This document shows, one piece after another, positions 35,619 through 46,400 of a DNA stretch of 64,000 nucleotides; the first letter of the stretch is position 1; every line of letters starts with the position of its first letter. Source of the DNA: CAVSRC01 sp963762605. Lineage in GTDB: Bacteria; Pseudomonadota; Alphaproteobacteria; Rhizobiales; Kaistiaceae. The translations under genes were made by a program, and so were the position numbers. Under the pieces are notes generated by a model. That model saw only the letters and a list, made by a program, of their open reading frames with translations, did no database searches and was not told the origin of the DNA. The stretch is from positions 1 through 64,000 of the forward strand of contig CAVXLJ010000016.1 of assembly GCA_963762605.1 (NCBI GenBank). The letters are read 5' to 3'.

Positions 35619-36845
35619 ATGCCCGACACCGTCGCCCTCCCCACGCTTTCCGACATCCGCGCCGCGGCGGACAATATCGCCGGCGTGGTCATCCGCACGC
35701 CCTTCCTGCCGGCCCCGCGGCTGGCGAAGCTCACCGGCGCCGACATCTGGGTGAAATACGAGAACCTGCAGGCGACCGCCTCGTTCAAGGAGCGCGGCGC
35801 GCTGGTCAAGCTGCTCTCGCTGACGCCGGAAGAGCGCGCCCGCGGCGTCATCGCCATGTCGGCCGGCAACCACGCCCAGGCCGTCGCCTGGCATGCCCAG
35901 CGCCTGCATATCCACGCCACCATCGTCATGCCGGCCCCCACCCCCTTCGTGAAGATCGCCGCCACGCGCTCGTTCGGCGCCGAGGTGGTGCTCAGCGGCG
36001 AGACACTGGCTGACTGCCAGACGGTCGTCGAGGAAACGATCGGGCGCACCGGCGCGGTGCTGGTCCACCCCTACAACGATCCACATGTCATCGCCGGCCA
36101 GGGCACCATCGGGATCGAGATCATCGAGGACCAGCCGGAGCTCGACGCCGTCATCGTGCCGGTCGGCGGCGGCGGCCTGATCGCCGGTATCGCCATTGCG
36201 GCGAAGGCGCTGAAGCCCGCGGTCCAGGTCATCGGCGTCGAGACGGAAGTCTATCCCTCCATGCATGCGGCGCTCCGCGGCGAAAGCCCGAAGATTGGCA
36301 TCGACACGCTCGCCGAGGGCATCGCCGTCAAGAATGTCGGCGCCCTGACGCTCGAAGCCGTCCGCCGCCATGTCGACGATGTCGTGCTGGTCGGCGAGGA
36401 CCGTATCGAACAGGCGGTCGCCGCCTATCTCATGTTGCAAAAGACCATGGCCGAAGGCGCCGGCGCCGCCGGCCTGGCTGCGGTGCTTTCCGACCCTGAG
36501 CGTTTCCGCGGCCGCCGCGTCGGGCTGATTCTGGCCGGCGGCAATATCGACCCGCGGCTTGCCGCCTCGATCATGGTGCGCGAACTCGCCCGCGAGCAGC
36601 AGGTGGTCGCCATCCGCGTCATCATCCGCGACCGTCCGGGCGTGCTCGCCGAGATCGCCCGCACCATCGCCGAGGCGGGCGGCAACATTCTCGACGTCTA
36701 TCACCACCGCACCATGCTCAACGTGCCGCCGAAGGGCGCCAGCGTCGACGTCACCATGGAAACCCACGGACCCGACCACGCCGCCGAGATCATTGCGGCG
36801 CTGACTGCGCGCGGCTTCGGCGTCGAGCGCCTCGACACGCCGTAG
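35619..36845 (+). CDS. ilvA: Threonine ammonia-lyase (threonine dehydratase)
   Basis: A PLP enzyme that turns threonine into 2-oxobutanoate and ammonia. It is 408 residues long. The PLP lysine is in ASFKERGALVKL, the phosphate loop is VGGGGLIAG, and a single C-terminal ACT domain (VIIRDRPGVLAEIARTIAE) suggests feedback control. One ACT domain fits the shorter alphaproteobacterial form rather than the long biosynthetic IlvA. The symbol is by homology; a catabolic (tdcB-like) role is possible. The start of the gene is duplicated at 33888-33985. Confidence 0.88.
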   Translation: MPDTVALPTLSDIRAAADNIAGVVIRTPFLPAPRLAKLTGADIWVKYENLQATASFKERGALVKLLSLTPEERARGVIAMSAGNHAQAVAWHAQRLHIHATIVMPAPTPFVKIAATRSFGAEVVLSGETLADCQTVVEETIGRTGAVLVHPYNDPHVIAGQGTIGIEIIEDQPELDAVIVPVGGGGLIAGIAIAAKALKPAVQVIGVETEVYPSMHAALRGESPKIGIDTLAEGIAVKNVGALTLEAVRRHVDDVVLVGEDRIEQAVAAYLMLQKTMAEGAGAAGLAAVLSDPERFRGRRVGLILAGGNIDPRLAASIMVRELAREQQVVAIRVIIRDRPGVLAEIARTIAEAGGNILDVYHHRTMLNVPPKGASVDVTMETHGPDHAAEIIAALTARGFGVERLDTP

Positions 36846-36925
36846 AGCCCGTCTTGACCACCGCGACATCGCCGACAAATCCGCTATACTCACGCGCGCA
36901 ACCAACTCCGGCTCGGGACCCCAAG

Positions 36926-37423
36926 ATGAGCGACACCGGAAACGCGCCGCACAACAACCGTTTCGTCTACGATCCCGCAACCCGGCCGGAGCTGTTCGAC
37001 GGCATCCTGTCGAAGCGCATCGTCGCCTTCATCATCGACGCGGTCCTCATCGGCCTTCTGATGATCCCGGTGGGGCTGATGGTCTTCGTCCTCGGCGTCA
37101 TCACGCTCGGCATCGCCTGGCTGCTGTTCCCGGCGCTGTTCGCCATCGTCGCCCTCGGCTACGTCGCGCTGACGCTGGGCGGCCACGGCTCGGCGACGCC
37201 CGGCATGCGGATTGCCGGCGTCACCTTCCGCACGTGGAACGGCCAGGGCATGTTCCCGCTGCTCGCCGTCATGCACGCCCTCATCTTCTGGTTCTCCTGC
37301 GGCATCGTCACCCCGCTGATCCTGCTTGTCGGGCTGTTCACGCCGCGCCGCCAGCTCCTCCACGACCTCCTGCTCGGCGTCGTGGCGCTCAATGCCGATC
37401 CCCTGGCGCGCTACGGCAAATAA
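36926..37423 (+). CDS. RDD family membrane protein
   Basis: A 165-residue inner-membrane protein with three to four helices. The RDD signature is around KRIVAFIIDAVLIG, then GHGSATPGMRIAGV and the RRQLLHDLLLG motif near the end. The ATG at 36926 was chosen because the conserved region begins soon after; ATG 36854 is in frame but gives an unconserved extension. Function unknown; RDD proteins are linked to transport of small solutes. Confidence 0.8.
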   Translation: MSDTGNAPHNNRFVYDPATRPELFDGILSKRIVAFIIDAVLIGLLMIPVGLMVFVLGVITLGIAWLLFPALFAIVALGYVALTLGGHGSATPGMRIAGVTFRTWNGQGMFPLLAVMHALIFWFSCGIVTPLILLVGLFTPRRQLLHDLLLGVVALNADPLARYGK

Positions 37424-37505
37424 TTGCGCGACGCAGGCCTTTCACGCACAATCGCTCGCTTGAACGCCACCGGCGCTCGGGCATGATGCGGGCCTTGGAG
37501 CGGAC

Positions 37506-39329
37506 ATGGCGGCGGCACCCACACTCCTGACCTGGCTGACCTATGCGGCGATCGTGGCCATGATCACCGCCTATGCGCTCGAGCGCTGGTCGATCGAGAT
37601 CGTCTCGCTGGTGGCGTTGGTCGCCTGGCTGGTGCTGTTCTGGGCGGTGCCCCGATTCGCCGGCACGGCAAGTCCGCTTGGCCCCGACGAACTGCTCGCC
37701 GGCCTTGCCAATCCGGCGTTGATCACCGTGCTTGCCCTGCTCGTCGTCGGCCAGGGTCTGTTCCACACCGATGCGCTGGAGAAGCCGACCACGCTGCTTG
37801 CCCGCCTCGGCGGCCGCACCGGCATGAGCGCCGTCGTGCTGGTGCTGGTGGCGGCGATGGTCGCCAGCGCCTTCGTCAACGATACGCCGGTGGTGGTCAT
37901 GTTCCTGCCGATCATCACCGCCATCGCCGCCGGGCGCGGCGTCGCGGCTTCCAAGGTGCTGATGCCGCTGTCCTTCGCCGCACTGCTCGGCGGCATGACG
38001 ACGCTGATCGGCACCTCGACCAACCTGCTGGCCGCAGGCGTCGCCGAGAAGGTCGGCGGCCTCACGATCGGATTCTTCGATTTCACCGTTCCTGCGCTCG
38101 CCATGTCGGTGGCCGGCTTCCTCTACGTCGCCTTCGTCCTGCCCAAGATCCTCAAGGCGCGCGCCGGCATGGCCGCTGAGATCACCGGCGGCTCGGGCAA
38201 GCAGTTCATCGCCCAGATCGATATCGGCTACGGCCATCCGCTGGCCGGCACCCGGGCGGTCGCCGGCATGTTCCCGGCGCTCAACGACATGACGGTGCGC
38301 CTGGTCCAGCGGCGCGAGCATCCCTTCCTGCCGCCGTTCGAGGATCTGACGCTGACGCCGGGCGACACGCTGGTGGTCGCCGCCACCCGCACGGCACTCA
38401 CCCGCGCCATCTCCGACCATGCGGTCAGCGGCCCGTCGTCCGACAACGACAAGGCGCCGGCCGTCTCGACCACCGACCTGACGCTGGCCGAAGCCATGGT
38501 CGCGCCCGGCTCGCGGGTCATCGGCCGCACCGTCGAGCAGGCGGCGATCCACCGCGATACCGATACCGTGGTGCTCGGCGTCGAGCGGCGCAGCCGCATG
38601 CCGCGCATGCAGCTCGCCGACATCCGCCTGGAGGCCGGCGACGTGCTGCTCGTCGGCGGCACGCGCAACGCCATCGAGGGCCTGAGGACCAATCGCGACG
38701 TGATCCTGCTCGAATGGTCGGCGGCCGAGCTGCCCCAGCGCCGTTACGCCAGGCGGGCGCAGCTCATCTTCGCCCTGCTGGTGCTCTATGCCGCCAGCGG
38801 CATCGGGCCGATCGTCATCGGGGCGCTGGCCGCAGCGCTGGCCATGATCCTCGCCGGCTGCCTCAACATCCGCCAGGCGGTGCGCGCCTTCGACCGGCGC
38901 ATCTACCTGATGATCGGCGCGGCGCTGGCGGCGGCAACCGCGCTTCAGGCAACCGGCGGAGCGGCGCTGATTGCCCAGGGCACCATCGCGCTCACCGCCG
39001 GTCAGCCGAACTGGGTGATCCTGTCGGCACTCTTCCTGGTGGTGAGCGTGCTCACCAACGTGCTCTCCAACAATGCCACCGCCGTTCTGTTCACGCCGGT
39101 TGCGCTCGATATCGCGGCGCGCGTCGGCGCCAAGCCGCTGCCCTTCGTGGTGGCGGTGATGCTGGCGGCGAGTTGCGCCTTCGCCTCGCCCGTCGGCTAC
39201 CAGACCAACATGCTGGTCATGGGGCCGGGCCACTACCGCTTCGCCGATTATTTCTTCGGCGGGCTGCCGCTGGTTTTCTTGATGTGGCTCGTCTTTTCGA
39301 TCGTCGGCCCCTGGTATTATGGTGTTTAG
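37506..39329 (+). CDS. SLC13-family (DASS / CitMHS) permease with TrkA-C domains
   Basis: A 607-residue transporter. Membrane helices 1-5 include a family signature around FVNDTPVVVMFLPI and IGTSTNLLAAG. A cytosolic insert of about 200 residues (about 220-400) contains two TrkA-C ligand-binding domains, LTPGDTLVVAATRTAL and RLEAGDVLLVGGTRNAI. A second membrane half includes LTNVLSNNATAVLFTPVA and SPVGYQTNMLVMGPG. These twin loops are the substrate and Na+ sites of DASS carriers. Likely substrates are sulfate, citrate or dicarboxylates, not resolvable here. Confidence 0.85.
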   Translation: MAAAPTLLTWLTYAAIVAMITAYALERWSIEIVSLVALVAWLVLFWAVPRFAGTASPLGPDELLAGLANPALITVLALLVVGQGLFHTDALEKPTTLLARLGGRTGMSAVVLVLVAAMVASAFVNDTPVVVMFLPIITAIAAGRGVAASKVLMPLSFAALLGGMTTLIGTSTNLLAAGVAEKVGGLTIGFFDFTVPALAMSVAGFLYVAFVLPKILKARAGMAAEITGGSGKQFIAQIDIGYGHPLAGTRAVAGMFPALNDMTVRLVQRREHPFLPPFEDLTLTPGDTLVVAATRTALTRAISDHAVSGPSSDNDKAPAVSTTDLTLAEAMVAPGSRVIGRTVEQAAIHRDTDTVVLGVERRSRMPRMQLADIRLEAGDVLLVGGTRNAIEGLRTNRDVILLEWSAAELPQRRYARRAQLIFALLVLYAASGIGPIVIGALAAALAMILAGCLNIRQAVRAFDRRIYLMIGAALAAATALQATGGAALIAQGTIALTAGQPNWVILSALFLVVSVLTNVLSNNATAVLFTPVALDIAARVGAKPLPFVVAVMLAASCAFASPVGYQTNMLVMGPGHYRFADYFFGGLPLVFLMWLVFSIVGPWYYGV

Positions 39330-39359
39330 AACGACACCACGAAACTAGCCGCGCCTGGC

Positions 39360-40106
39360 ATGACCCAGCATCCGACCGAAACCCCGCAATTCTACCTGAC
39401 CGCGCCGGCGCCCTGCCCCTATCTGCCGGGCCGCTCCGAGCGCAAGGTGTTCACCCATTTGGTCGGCGAGCGCGCCGCGGCGCTCAACGACATCCTCACC
39501 CAGGGCGGCTTCCGGCGCAGCCAGAACATCGCCTACCGCCCGGCCTGCGAGGGCTGCCGCGCCTGCGTCTCCATCCGCGTGGTGGTCGATGCCTTCGTGA
39601 CAAGCCGCAACCTCAAGCGGGTCCAGCGCCAGAACCGCGACATCGTCGGCGCCGAGACGGCGGCCAGCCCCTCGGCCGACCAGTATTCCCTCTTCCGCGC
39701 CTATCTCGACGCCCGCCACGCCGAAGGCGGCATGGCCGATATGAGCGTGCTCGACTACGCCATGATGGTCGGCGATTCCCACGTCGATACGCAGGTGATC
39801 GAATACCGCTTCCGCGGGCCCGACACCGCGATTACCGGCCGCGGCGACGGGCCGCTGGTCGCCACCGCCTTGACCGACGTGCTCGCCGACGGCCTGTCGA
39901 TGGTCTACTCCTTCTTCGACCCCGACTATGCCGACCGGGGCCTCGGCACCTTCATGATCCTCGACCACATCAGCCGGGCGCGGAAGATGGGCCTGCCCTA
40001 CGTCTATCTCGGCTACTGGGTCGAGGGCTCGCGCAAGATGGACTACAAGCGCCGCTTCCGCCCGCAGGAGCACCTGATGGCGCGCGGCTGGGTCAGGGTG
40101 GATTGA
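39360..40106 (+). CDS. bpt: Aspartate/glutamate leucyltransferase
   Basis: A 248-residue N-end-rule transferase (ATE family) that adds Leu to proteins with N-terminal Asp or Glu, marking them for ClpAP. The N-terminal region CPYLPGRSERKVFTHL and the cysteine pair CEGCRAC fit the family. VYSFFDPDYADRGLGTFMILD and YLGYWVEGSRKMDYKRRFRP form the C-terminal GNAT-like fold. The usual length is about 245. Alphaproteobacterial members are the Bpt type rather than the eukaryotic arginyltransferase. Confidence 0.93.
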   Translation: MTQHPTETPQFYLTAPAPCPYLPGRSERKVFTHLVGERAAALNDILTQGGFRRSQNIAYRPACEGCRACVSIRVVVDAFVTSRNLKRVQRQNRDIVGAETAASPSADQYSLFRAYLDARHAEGGMADMSVLDYAMMVGDSHVDTQVIEYRFRGPDTAITGRGDGPLVATALTDVLADGLSMVYSFFDPDYADRGLGTFMILDHISRARKMGLPYVYLGYWVEGSRKMDYKRRFRPQEHLMARGWVRVD

Positions 40107-40137
40107 GAGCGAAGACGGCAGATCCGACGGTGTCGGG

Positions 40138-40356
40138 CTACCGCCAGCCGGCGCGGCCTTCTCCGTATCCGGGAAAGCGCCGCTCGAATTCGTCCACGAA
40201 CTTCAATCGCAGCTGGTTCAATTCAGCGACCAGACCGTCGGGAAAGTCGGCGTCGCCTGCCTCGCAGAACAGGTCATAGAAGCCCAGCATCACTTGCTGC
40301 ATGCGCTCTGCCGGATCGATCGGAACGCCGTACTGGTCGTATTCCTTGTCGCTCAT
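40138..40356 (-). CDS. Small acidic protein of unknown function (72 aa)
   Basis: A 72-residue soluble acidic protein, MSDKEYDQYGVPIDP at the start, probably two or three helices around MQQVMLGFYDLFCEAG and LNQLRLKFVDEFERRF. No family is recognised. It converges on bpt, and a Shine-Dalgarno-like GAGGA precedes the ATG. Confidence 0.55.
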   Translation of the reverse strand: MSDKEYDQYGVPIDPAERMQQVMLGFYDLFCEAGDADFPDGLVAELNQLRLKFVDEFERRFPGYGEGRAGWR

Positions 40357-40455
40357 GCTGGTGTCCTCGTGACGCTTCAGGCGCCGAGCATTGTCGGACC
40401 GCGCGGGCGCTCATCAAGAGCCCCCGCCCGGCGCTTCGCTTCCCCGAGAAACGCT

Positions 40456-41316
40456 CTATGGCAGCAGGCTGCCGAACAGCTCGTTCATGTCGCTGAGGCC
40501 GACGTCGCGGTCGAGGGCGGCCATGGTCGTTTTGCCGAGCGGCACGCAAATCCCGGCCAGGATCAGATTGTCGGCGCCGCTGGCGATATCGTTGCCAGTG
40601 GTCGACGGGCTGTCCCACCGGTCGCGCCAAAAGGCGAGGAACAGGTTGAAGGGCTGACCCGTCGGCTTGTAGTCGAGCCGCACGCTCCAGGTATAGCCAG
40701 CGGTCGTGTAGCCGGTGCTCGCCTCGTGATCGAAACGCAGATTGCCCGAGAATGCGAGGTTCGGGGTGTAGTAGAACGAGACCATGCCGGCGGCATAGGC
40801 GTCGGTAAGGTGGTTATCTCCGTCCGGACCGCTGACCGCGCCGGTATATCCGGCCTGGCCGTAGAGGCGGACCTTGCCGATCCAGTGGGCGCCCTCGACG
40901 CCGCCATTGATGTAATGCCCGTCGTTCAGCGAGGTGCCGAACGAGGCGAGCACGCCGAGCAGGCTGTCGGTCGATGGATGCCAGGTGAGATGCGCGCCGA
41001 GGCCGGCGGTCGACCCGCTCAGGCGGCCGCCATCGGAATAGTTGATGTTGTAGTAGTCCTCCCAGAGGTCGAACTGGGCCGTCACATCGGCCGTAAGGTG
41101 CGTGGCAACACGCGCGGCGCCGTGGATATCGCTCTCGGTCCAGGTGTAGGTCGGAAAGTAGCTGCCCCATTCCCGGCCGAAATCGCCGCCGCCGCCGACA
41201 TCGAAATAGCCGGTCCAGGCCGACGGCACGGGCGCTGCGGAGGCGGTACTGGCCGCGATGATCGGCGCTGCCAGCGCGGCCAGCATTGTCGCAGTCAGCC
41301 GCTTGATGGTGCGCAT
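40456..41316 (-). CDS. Outer-membrane beta-barrel-like protein
   Basis: A 286-residue exported protein. The signal peptide ends ASTASAAP. The mature part is rich in alternating aromatic/hydrophobic strands, for example VTAQFDLWEDYYNINYSDG, LAFSGNLRFDHEAST and WSVRLDYKPTGQPFNLFLAF, consistent with 8-12 strands of a barrel. There are no cysteine pairs or catalytic motifs. The ATG at 41316 was chosen because GGGAGGG lies just upstream; the longer frame to 41385 lacks a signal peptide. No named family is recognised. Confidence 0.65.
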   Translation of the reverse strand: MRTIKRLTATMLAALAAPIIAASTASAAPVPSAWTGYFDVGGGGDFGREWGSYFPTYTWTESDIHGAARVATHLTADVTAQFDLWEDYYNINYSDGGRLSGSTAGLGAHLTWHPSTDSLLGVLASFGTSLNDGHYINGGVEGAHWIGKVRLYGQAGYTGAVSGPDGDNHLTDAYAAGMVSFYYTPNLAFSGNLRFDHEASTGYTTAGYTWSVRLDYKPTGQPFNLFLAFWRDRWDSPSTTGNDIASGADNLILAGICVPLGKTTMAALDRDVGLSDMNELFGSLLP

Positions 41317-41949
41317 GATCCCTCCCCGTGATTCTGCGCCGCCCTTTCGCAGGCTGATCGGCCTTTCGCCTCCGATCAAGAACAATTACAAAATCGGTAC
41401 GATTTTCGAGGCGCAATGCCGGGACTACTCCGCCACCCCGGATCTCGCTGGCGCTCTTGTCCGGGCCACCGTCACGACACGGGGCTAATCCTCTCATGGA
41501 GCGAGGGTCCTCGAACAAGCGGCGCAGCCCTCGAAAAGAAATCTATCCCCCTCTCCCGAAGTGCCCTCATATTGATCGACATCCTCGCTCGATGAGGGGC
41601 GCCGTCCGGAGGCGTTCGTTCGGTGGAGCGGGGAGCGGCGCCCCCGCGCTCCGGATTCGCAGTCCGGCTCTCGGGGCCACCCCGGCGGGACCGTCGGCAC
41701 TACGACCGGCCGCCCTCAGGGCCTGAACCCCGCGCGAATGCGGGGCGCAGAGCTCGCCGGGAGACGGAAGAAAAATCGCCGCGGCGGGCGCTCGGTGAGC
41801 GCCCCCAATCTTCGCGGACTACCGCACGGCATTCGCCGGGCGCCCGCCACCCCCTCATGCCTTCGGGCAAGGGGAGAGTTCTTTGAAAGGTCAAACCCCG
41901 GTGCAAATCGCGCGCGGGAACGGGAAGCTGCGCCCACCCACCGTTCGTT
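41317..41949. other. Intergenic region rich in short palindromes
   Basis: No convincing gene. The first part must hold the promoter of the barrel protein. The rest contains many short hairpins: CCGGA/TCCGG near 41650, CCCCGC/GCGGGG near 41730, GCCTTCGGGC near 41860 and GCGCGGGAACG with its complement near 41915-41956. It looks like accumulated REP-type debris next to the acquired block. Confidence 0.5.
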
Positions 41950-41963
41950 CCCGCGCAGGCGGG
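41950..41963. repeat. 14-bp flanking direct repeat, left
   Basis: CCCGCGCAGGCGGG, identical to 47694-47707, directly outside (and overlapping the G-run of) the terminal inverted repeats. It could be a target duplication, or two copies of a common REP palindrome. Confidence 0.6.
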
Positions 41964-41997
41964 GGGGTATAGTGATAGCGGAAAAGTGGACCACTTC
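41961..41997. repeat. Terminal inverted repeat, left
   Basis: A G-run followed by TATAGTGATAGCGG and AAAAGTGGACCACTT. It matches 47659-47696 in reverse complement: outside the G-run, 27 of 30 positions agree by eye. The GTGGACCACT palindrome resembles motifs at IS21-family ends. Confidence 0.7.
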
Positions 41998-42170
41998 ACC
42001 TGCTCGCTCTGGACTGTCGCACTGAGACCAACCGGACCACGCATCCCGCAGGTACCGATGCGGATGAAAGCTGCGATTTAGACCTAGCATCTTTTCGCAA
42101 GCATCTTTCAGCCGAACCTAGCCGCATAGTCACAGCCGACCGCTTCACCCTTTGGCGACGGGGGCCTAGC

Positions 42171-43251
42171 ATGGCCATCGCCAAGCCGCGCACCATGCCC
42201 GAGACGATATTCCACCAGTGTGTCGATAGTGTCGTCAATTGGTTCGGACAGCTCAACCCGTACGATTTCAAGGAACTCGATCCTTAAGGTTGAGGCAGTG
42301 AACCGGCGCCGGGACGAATCAGGCAAACGCGAGCCTCTGTTGTGCTGGGCGGTGTCGGCGAAGCGATACGCCTTGTTCAATGTCGATAGGAAGGGTAGCC
42401 CAATATTGCGCAAGGCATCTGCGCACGGACTTGGCCACCTCCGAGCACCCTACGACGAGACGATCCCTACGGTGGACATCCCCGCGCCAAGAGTGCCGTT
42501 GCATGAAATTGGCGTCGAGCTTTCGCAGCATGATCTGTGGATCAAGATCGCAAGTGCGGCGCTTACAGATGATCCTGATCGGGTCGATTTGAACTTCCAT
42601 CCGGCTCTCGGCAAACCCGCGATTAGCCGCTATGCGGCAACGACACCAAAACTCCTGCGCTGGTTCCGCAAATTCAACGCGAACCAGCCATACGATCGGC
42701 AGGTCAAGCCGTTCGGGTTTCTCCAGTCTTTGTTTGCCGGGGGCCTGTTTGCCGACGGCGGGCCGACCGAGACGCTGGCCTCAAACGAAAAGCGACCAAG
42801 GCGTCGATCGACGCATCCGGTGCGCCCCATCGCACCGTTTGATCGTGATCCCGCGAAGGCAGTTCATGCGGCTTTCGATCGTGACAGCGGTCATCCAGTT
42901 CCCGCGAGCGCCCTCAAGACCTATCGGCAGGTCATAGCTCAGTACCACCTGCATCCGGAGACGAAATTTGCCAATGGCGACTTTGTCGATCGCGGCACGA
43001 CGCGGCGTCGGCATGTCCATGTGTCAGGCATCCGGAACATCGGCAAAGAAGCCGACCACTGGGAAGAGCAGTTCTATCTTGGCCTGGATGAAGTGGCGGA
43101 AATCGACCACGGCCTTGCGCCGGGCGGCAAGGAACAGCATCTTGGCAAACTTCGCGCACTTGCCCGACAGATGGGGCAAAGGAAATTGGCCGAGAGGCTT
43201 GGGATTTCGCGAACGACACTAGCGAAGCGGCTCAAGTTCGCAGCCGAGTGA
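42171..43251 (+). pseudogene. C-terminal remnant of a family-B-like DNA polymerase gene
   Basis: The first frame reads SMAIAKPRT and then VVNWFGQLNPYD before TAA at 42285. The neighbouring frame then carries NSILKVEAVN, WAVSAKRYALF, SAHGLGHL and, near the end, HLHPETKFANGDFVDRG with RRRHVHVSG. This order (a TDSMAIVA-like motif, LNPYD, SIL, SAKRYALF, KASAHGLGHL) is that of a bacterial group of family-B polymerase-like proteins of mobile DNA, recalled from memory. The polymerase N-terminus, exonuclease and most of the palm are missing, and the frames break at about 42268-42279. The open part (42220-43251) ends in a possible HTH, LAERLGISRTTLAKRL. Confidence 0.5.
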
Positions 43252-43414
43252 GCCAGCTACGCCCCCGGCTGCACAGCATCTACGAGCTGCGCTTGTGCCT
43301 GCCACCTCGCAGCGGTTTCGGCACCCTGCCTTCGACGCCGGCAAAGAACTCGCGCGAAGCCCCCAACGACAGAGGGTATCCAGATCTTCAGCGGCCTACC
43401 CTTGAGGACCCGCT

Positions 43415-46400
43415 CTACGCGAGGTGCCACGCCGGGTCGCTGACGGTGCCCTCCGACACCCAGTTGTGGCTGCCGTTGCTGGCCATCTGCCAGTAGCCGA
43501 CCTGGCCGGTGGTGGCGTTGCGCCACAGAACGTCGGAGTTACCATCACCATTGAAGTCGCCGACGCCGAGGACCTTCCATGCCGGGTCGCTGACAGTGCC
43601 CTCGTTAACCCAGCTGTAGCTGCCGTTGCTGGTCATCTGCCAGTATCCGACCTGGCCGGTAGTGCTGTTGCGCCACAGGACGTCGGAATTCCCGTCGTCG
43701 TTGAAGTCGCTGATGCCGAGGGTTTTCCATGCCGGATCGCTGACAGTGCCCTCCGACACCCAGCTGTGGCTGCCGTTGCTGCCCATCTGCCAGTAGCCGA
43801 CCTGGCCGGTGGTGTCGTTGCGCCACAGGACGTCGGAGTTGCCGTCGCCGTTGAAGTCGCCGATGCCGAGGGTTTTCCATGCCGGATCGCTGACGGTGCC
43901 CTCGTTAACCCAGCTGTGGCTGCCGTTGCTGGCCATCTGCCAGTAGCCGACCTGGCCGGTGGTGTCGCTGCGCCACAGGACGTCGGCGTTGCCGTCGTCG
44001 TTGAAGTCGCCGATGCCGAGGGTTTTCCATGCCGGATCGCTGAAAGTGCCCTCCGGCACCCAGCTGTGGCTGCCGTTGCTGGCCATCTGCCAGTAGCCGA
44101 CCTGACCGGTGGTGTCGTTGCGCCACAAGACGTCGGAGTTGCCGTCGCCGTTGAAGTCGCCGATGCCGAGGACCTTCCATGCCGGGTCGCTGACGGTGCC
44201 CTCCGAAACCCAGCTGTAGCTGCCGTTGCTGGCCATCTGCCAGTAGCCAACCTGGCCGGTCGACGTGTTGCGGCGCAGCACGTCGGAAGTGAAATTACCG
44301 CTGAAGTCGTCGGCTGCCGGGGCTCGCGAAAACACAAAATCTCCCGGCGTGAGCGTACCCTTGTTGACGTTCTGCAGAGTGATGCTGTTGCCGCCGCCAA
44401 AGTCGATGACGCTGTCCGGGCCGATCTGACTGGTGTGTGCCAGCACGTTGCTTAGGTAGTGCACCGTGCCGATCCCCGTCAGGTCAATCCGGTCACCGTC
44501 TGGCCGGATGAAGTCAGTGATCGTGTCGGCGCCGCCATTGCTGCCGTAGACAAACGTATCAGCACCAGCGCCGCCTGTCGCTGAGTTATCTCCGGGGCCC
44601 AACGTGAACCTATCGTTGTAGGATGAGCCAATTGCCGAATGGATGTTTGTCAGGTAGTCCGTACCGCCATAACCGTTGGAAGCCGTACCATTCGCCAAAT
44701 CAATTGAAACACCATTTGGTGCATTGGAGTAGTCGACTGTCGTGCTTCCATCACCAAAGAAATAATTGTTTCCCGGGTGCGTAATTATTGCTTCTGAGCT
44801 GGGCTGACCAGTTTCGGTTATTCCCCCATTTGTGCCCGTTGTCGAAACGTTCACATATACAGGTGATCCACTAGAATGGAACGGGTCATAAAGCATGAAG
44901 CCAAACTGGTCCGAACTGACCAGAGAGCCGTTTTGGGAATAGCTCAAACGACCGTCGTCGATCTCTTGCTGGGTGACGGTCGCTCCGACGGCGAGAGCGC
45001 TACCATCAAGCAAGACGGCACCGTGGCTGGGCACGTAAAACAGATTGTAGATCGCCTGCGAACTTGGAACCTGCGGTGTAACGTAAGTTAATAACCCGCT
45101 ACCTAATGGCGTGCTCTGCCCAATGGGAGCCGAAAAATAGGTTTGTGCTATATTGCCCACAGGGGTGTATTGGCCCGCCGAGAGTTCCCCAGACGGTTCA
45201 ATAACGAGCGGCAAAGTTAAAGCAGAGACCGTGTTCCCGGCATTGTCAGCAACGTTGAAGGTGATGGGGTATTCAGTTCCGTAAGTCGTAGGGCCGGTAA
45301 GATTCCTGAAGTATACCTGTCCGCTAGCAAGCTCGGCTTGGGTAAACGAGTGTGGATGGCCAGCATTGATGTCGTTTTGGTTGAAGCTATATCCCGAAAA
45401 CGACGAATAGCCCGTGAACGAAATTCCTGAGCTAAACTGGCCAATTAGGAAATATGTCCCGGCCGGCATACTGGTAATCGTGTACGTTATATTGGCAGCA
45501 TCAACACCGGGGTCTGTTGCCGTAAGGATAGCGGGGTTGAGCAGGCTCACGTCACCTGGGATGTAAAACCCGGGTGGGGGTGTGACCACAGCCTCGCCAG
45601 GGTCATTATATAATGGTCTATCGATAAGTACTCTTAAGTTATTCTGGGGAATCACATTTATATTGAATACTGTCGATCCGATCGCGCCGCCAGAATAATC
45701 TGATACTGTAAATGTAAAATTATCCGGTCCGCTGGTATTGGTAGTATTCTGATACGAAATCAGCCCCAAGTCGACCTGCTGCTGGGTAAACGAATGGACG
45801 ACGTTGACACTGTCGGCCAGAATTTGGCCGTTGGCAGCCCCTCCAGTGACGGTGTAGATCACCTGCCACGGGTTGAGACCGCTGTCGGTTACATGAAGGT
45901 TATTGGCCGTGATAACCGCTGTCTGGCCCTGGCCGACCGAAAGTGCAACGTCCGTATCCAGTGTCGGGGTTGTTGAGCTTGGCGGGGTGTTGATGGTGAT
46001 GTTGAACGTCGTGTTGGCAGTGCGATTACCCGCTGGGTCCGATACGTAGTAGGTGAAGCTGTCGCTCGGGGAGATCGTTCCGTTTTCCTGGTATTCGATC
46101 AGGTGGTTGTTGATATCGTACTGCGTGAACGAACTGACGATCGATCCACCTTTGAGCAGGTAGCCGTGGCCCGGCGCAGAAACGATCGTGTATGTCAGCT
46201 GAGAAGGCGTGTAGTTCGCTGTGTTGGCATCCGTCACCTGGAGGTACGTCGGCGTCAAATCAGGATTACTGCCGACACCGGTGACCAACGGCTGGCTCGG
46301 CGCCACTATCGTCGGCGGTGTGTGATCAGTTGGCACAATCGGCTGGGGTGATGTGGGCGGTGCCGTTACAGTAACGTCGATGTCCCCAGCTACGCTGCTG

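Noticed and set aside
41317..41949. Open frames in the palindrome-rich spacer
   Set aside because: Several 60-130 codon frames on both strands, all Arg/Pro/Gly-rich and mutually overlapping, with no start signals or recognisable domains.
43424..44301. Regularly spaced repeats as a possible CRISPR array
   Set aside because: The units are 150 bases, in frame and coding for FG-GAP repeats, with no unique spacers; there are no cas genes.
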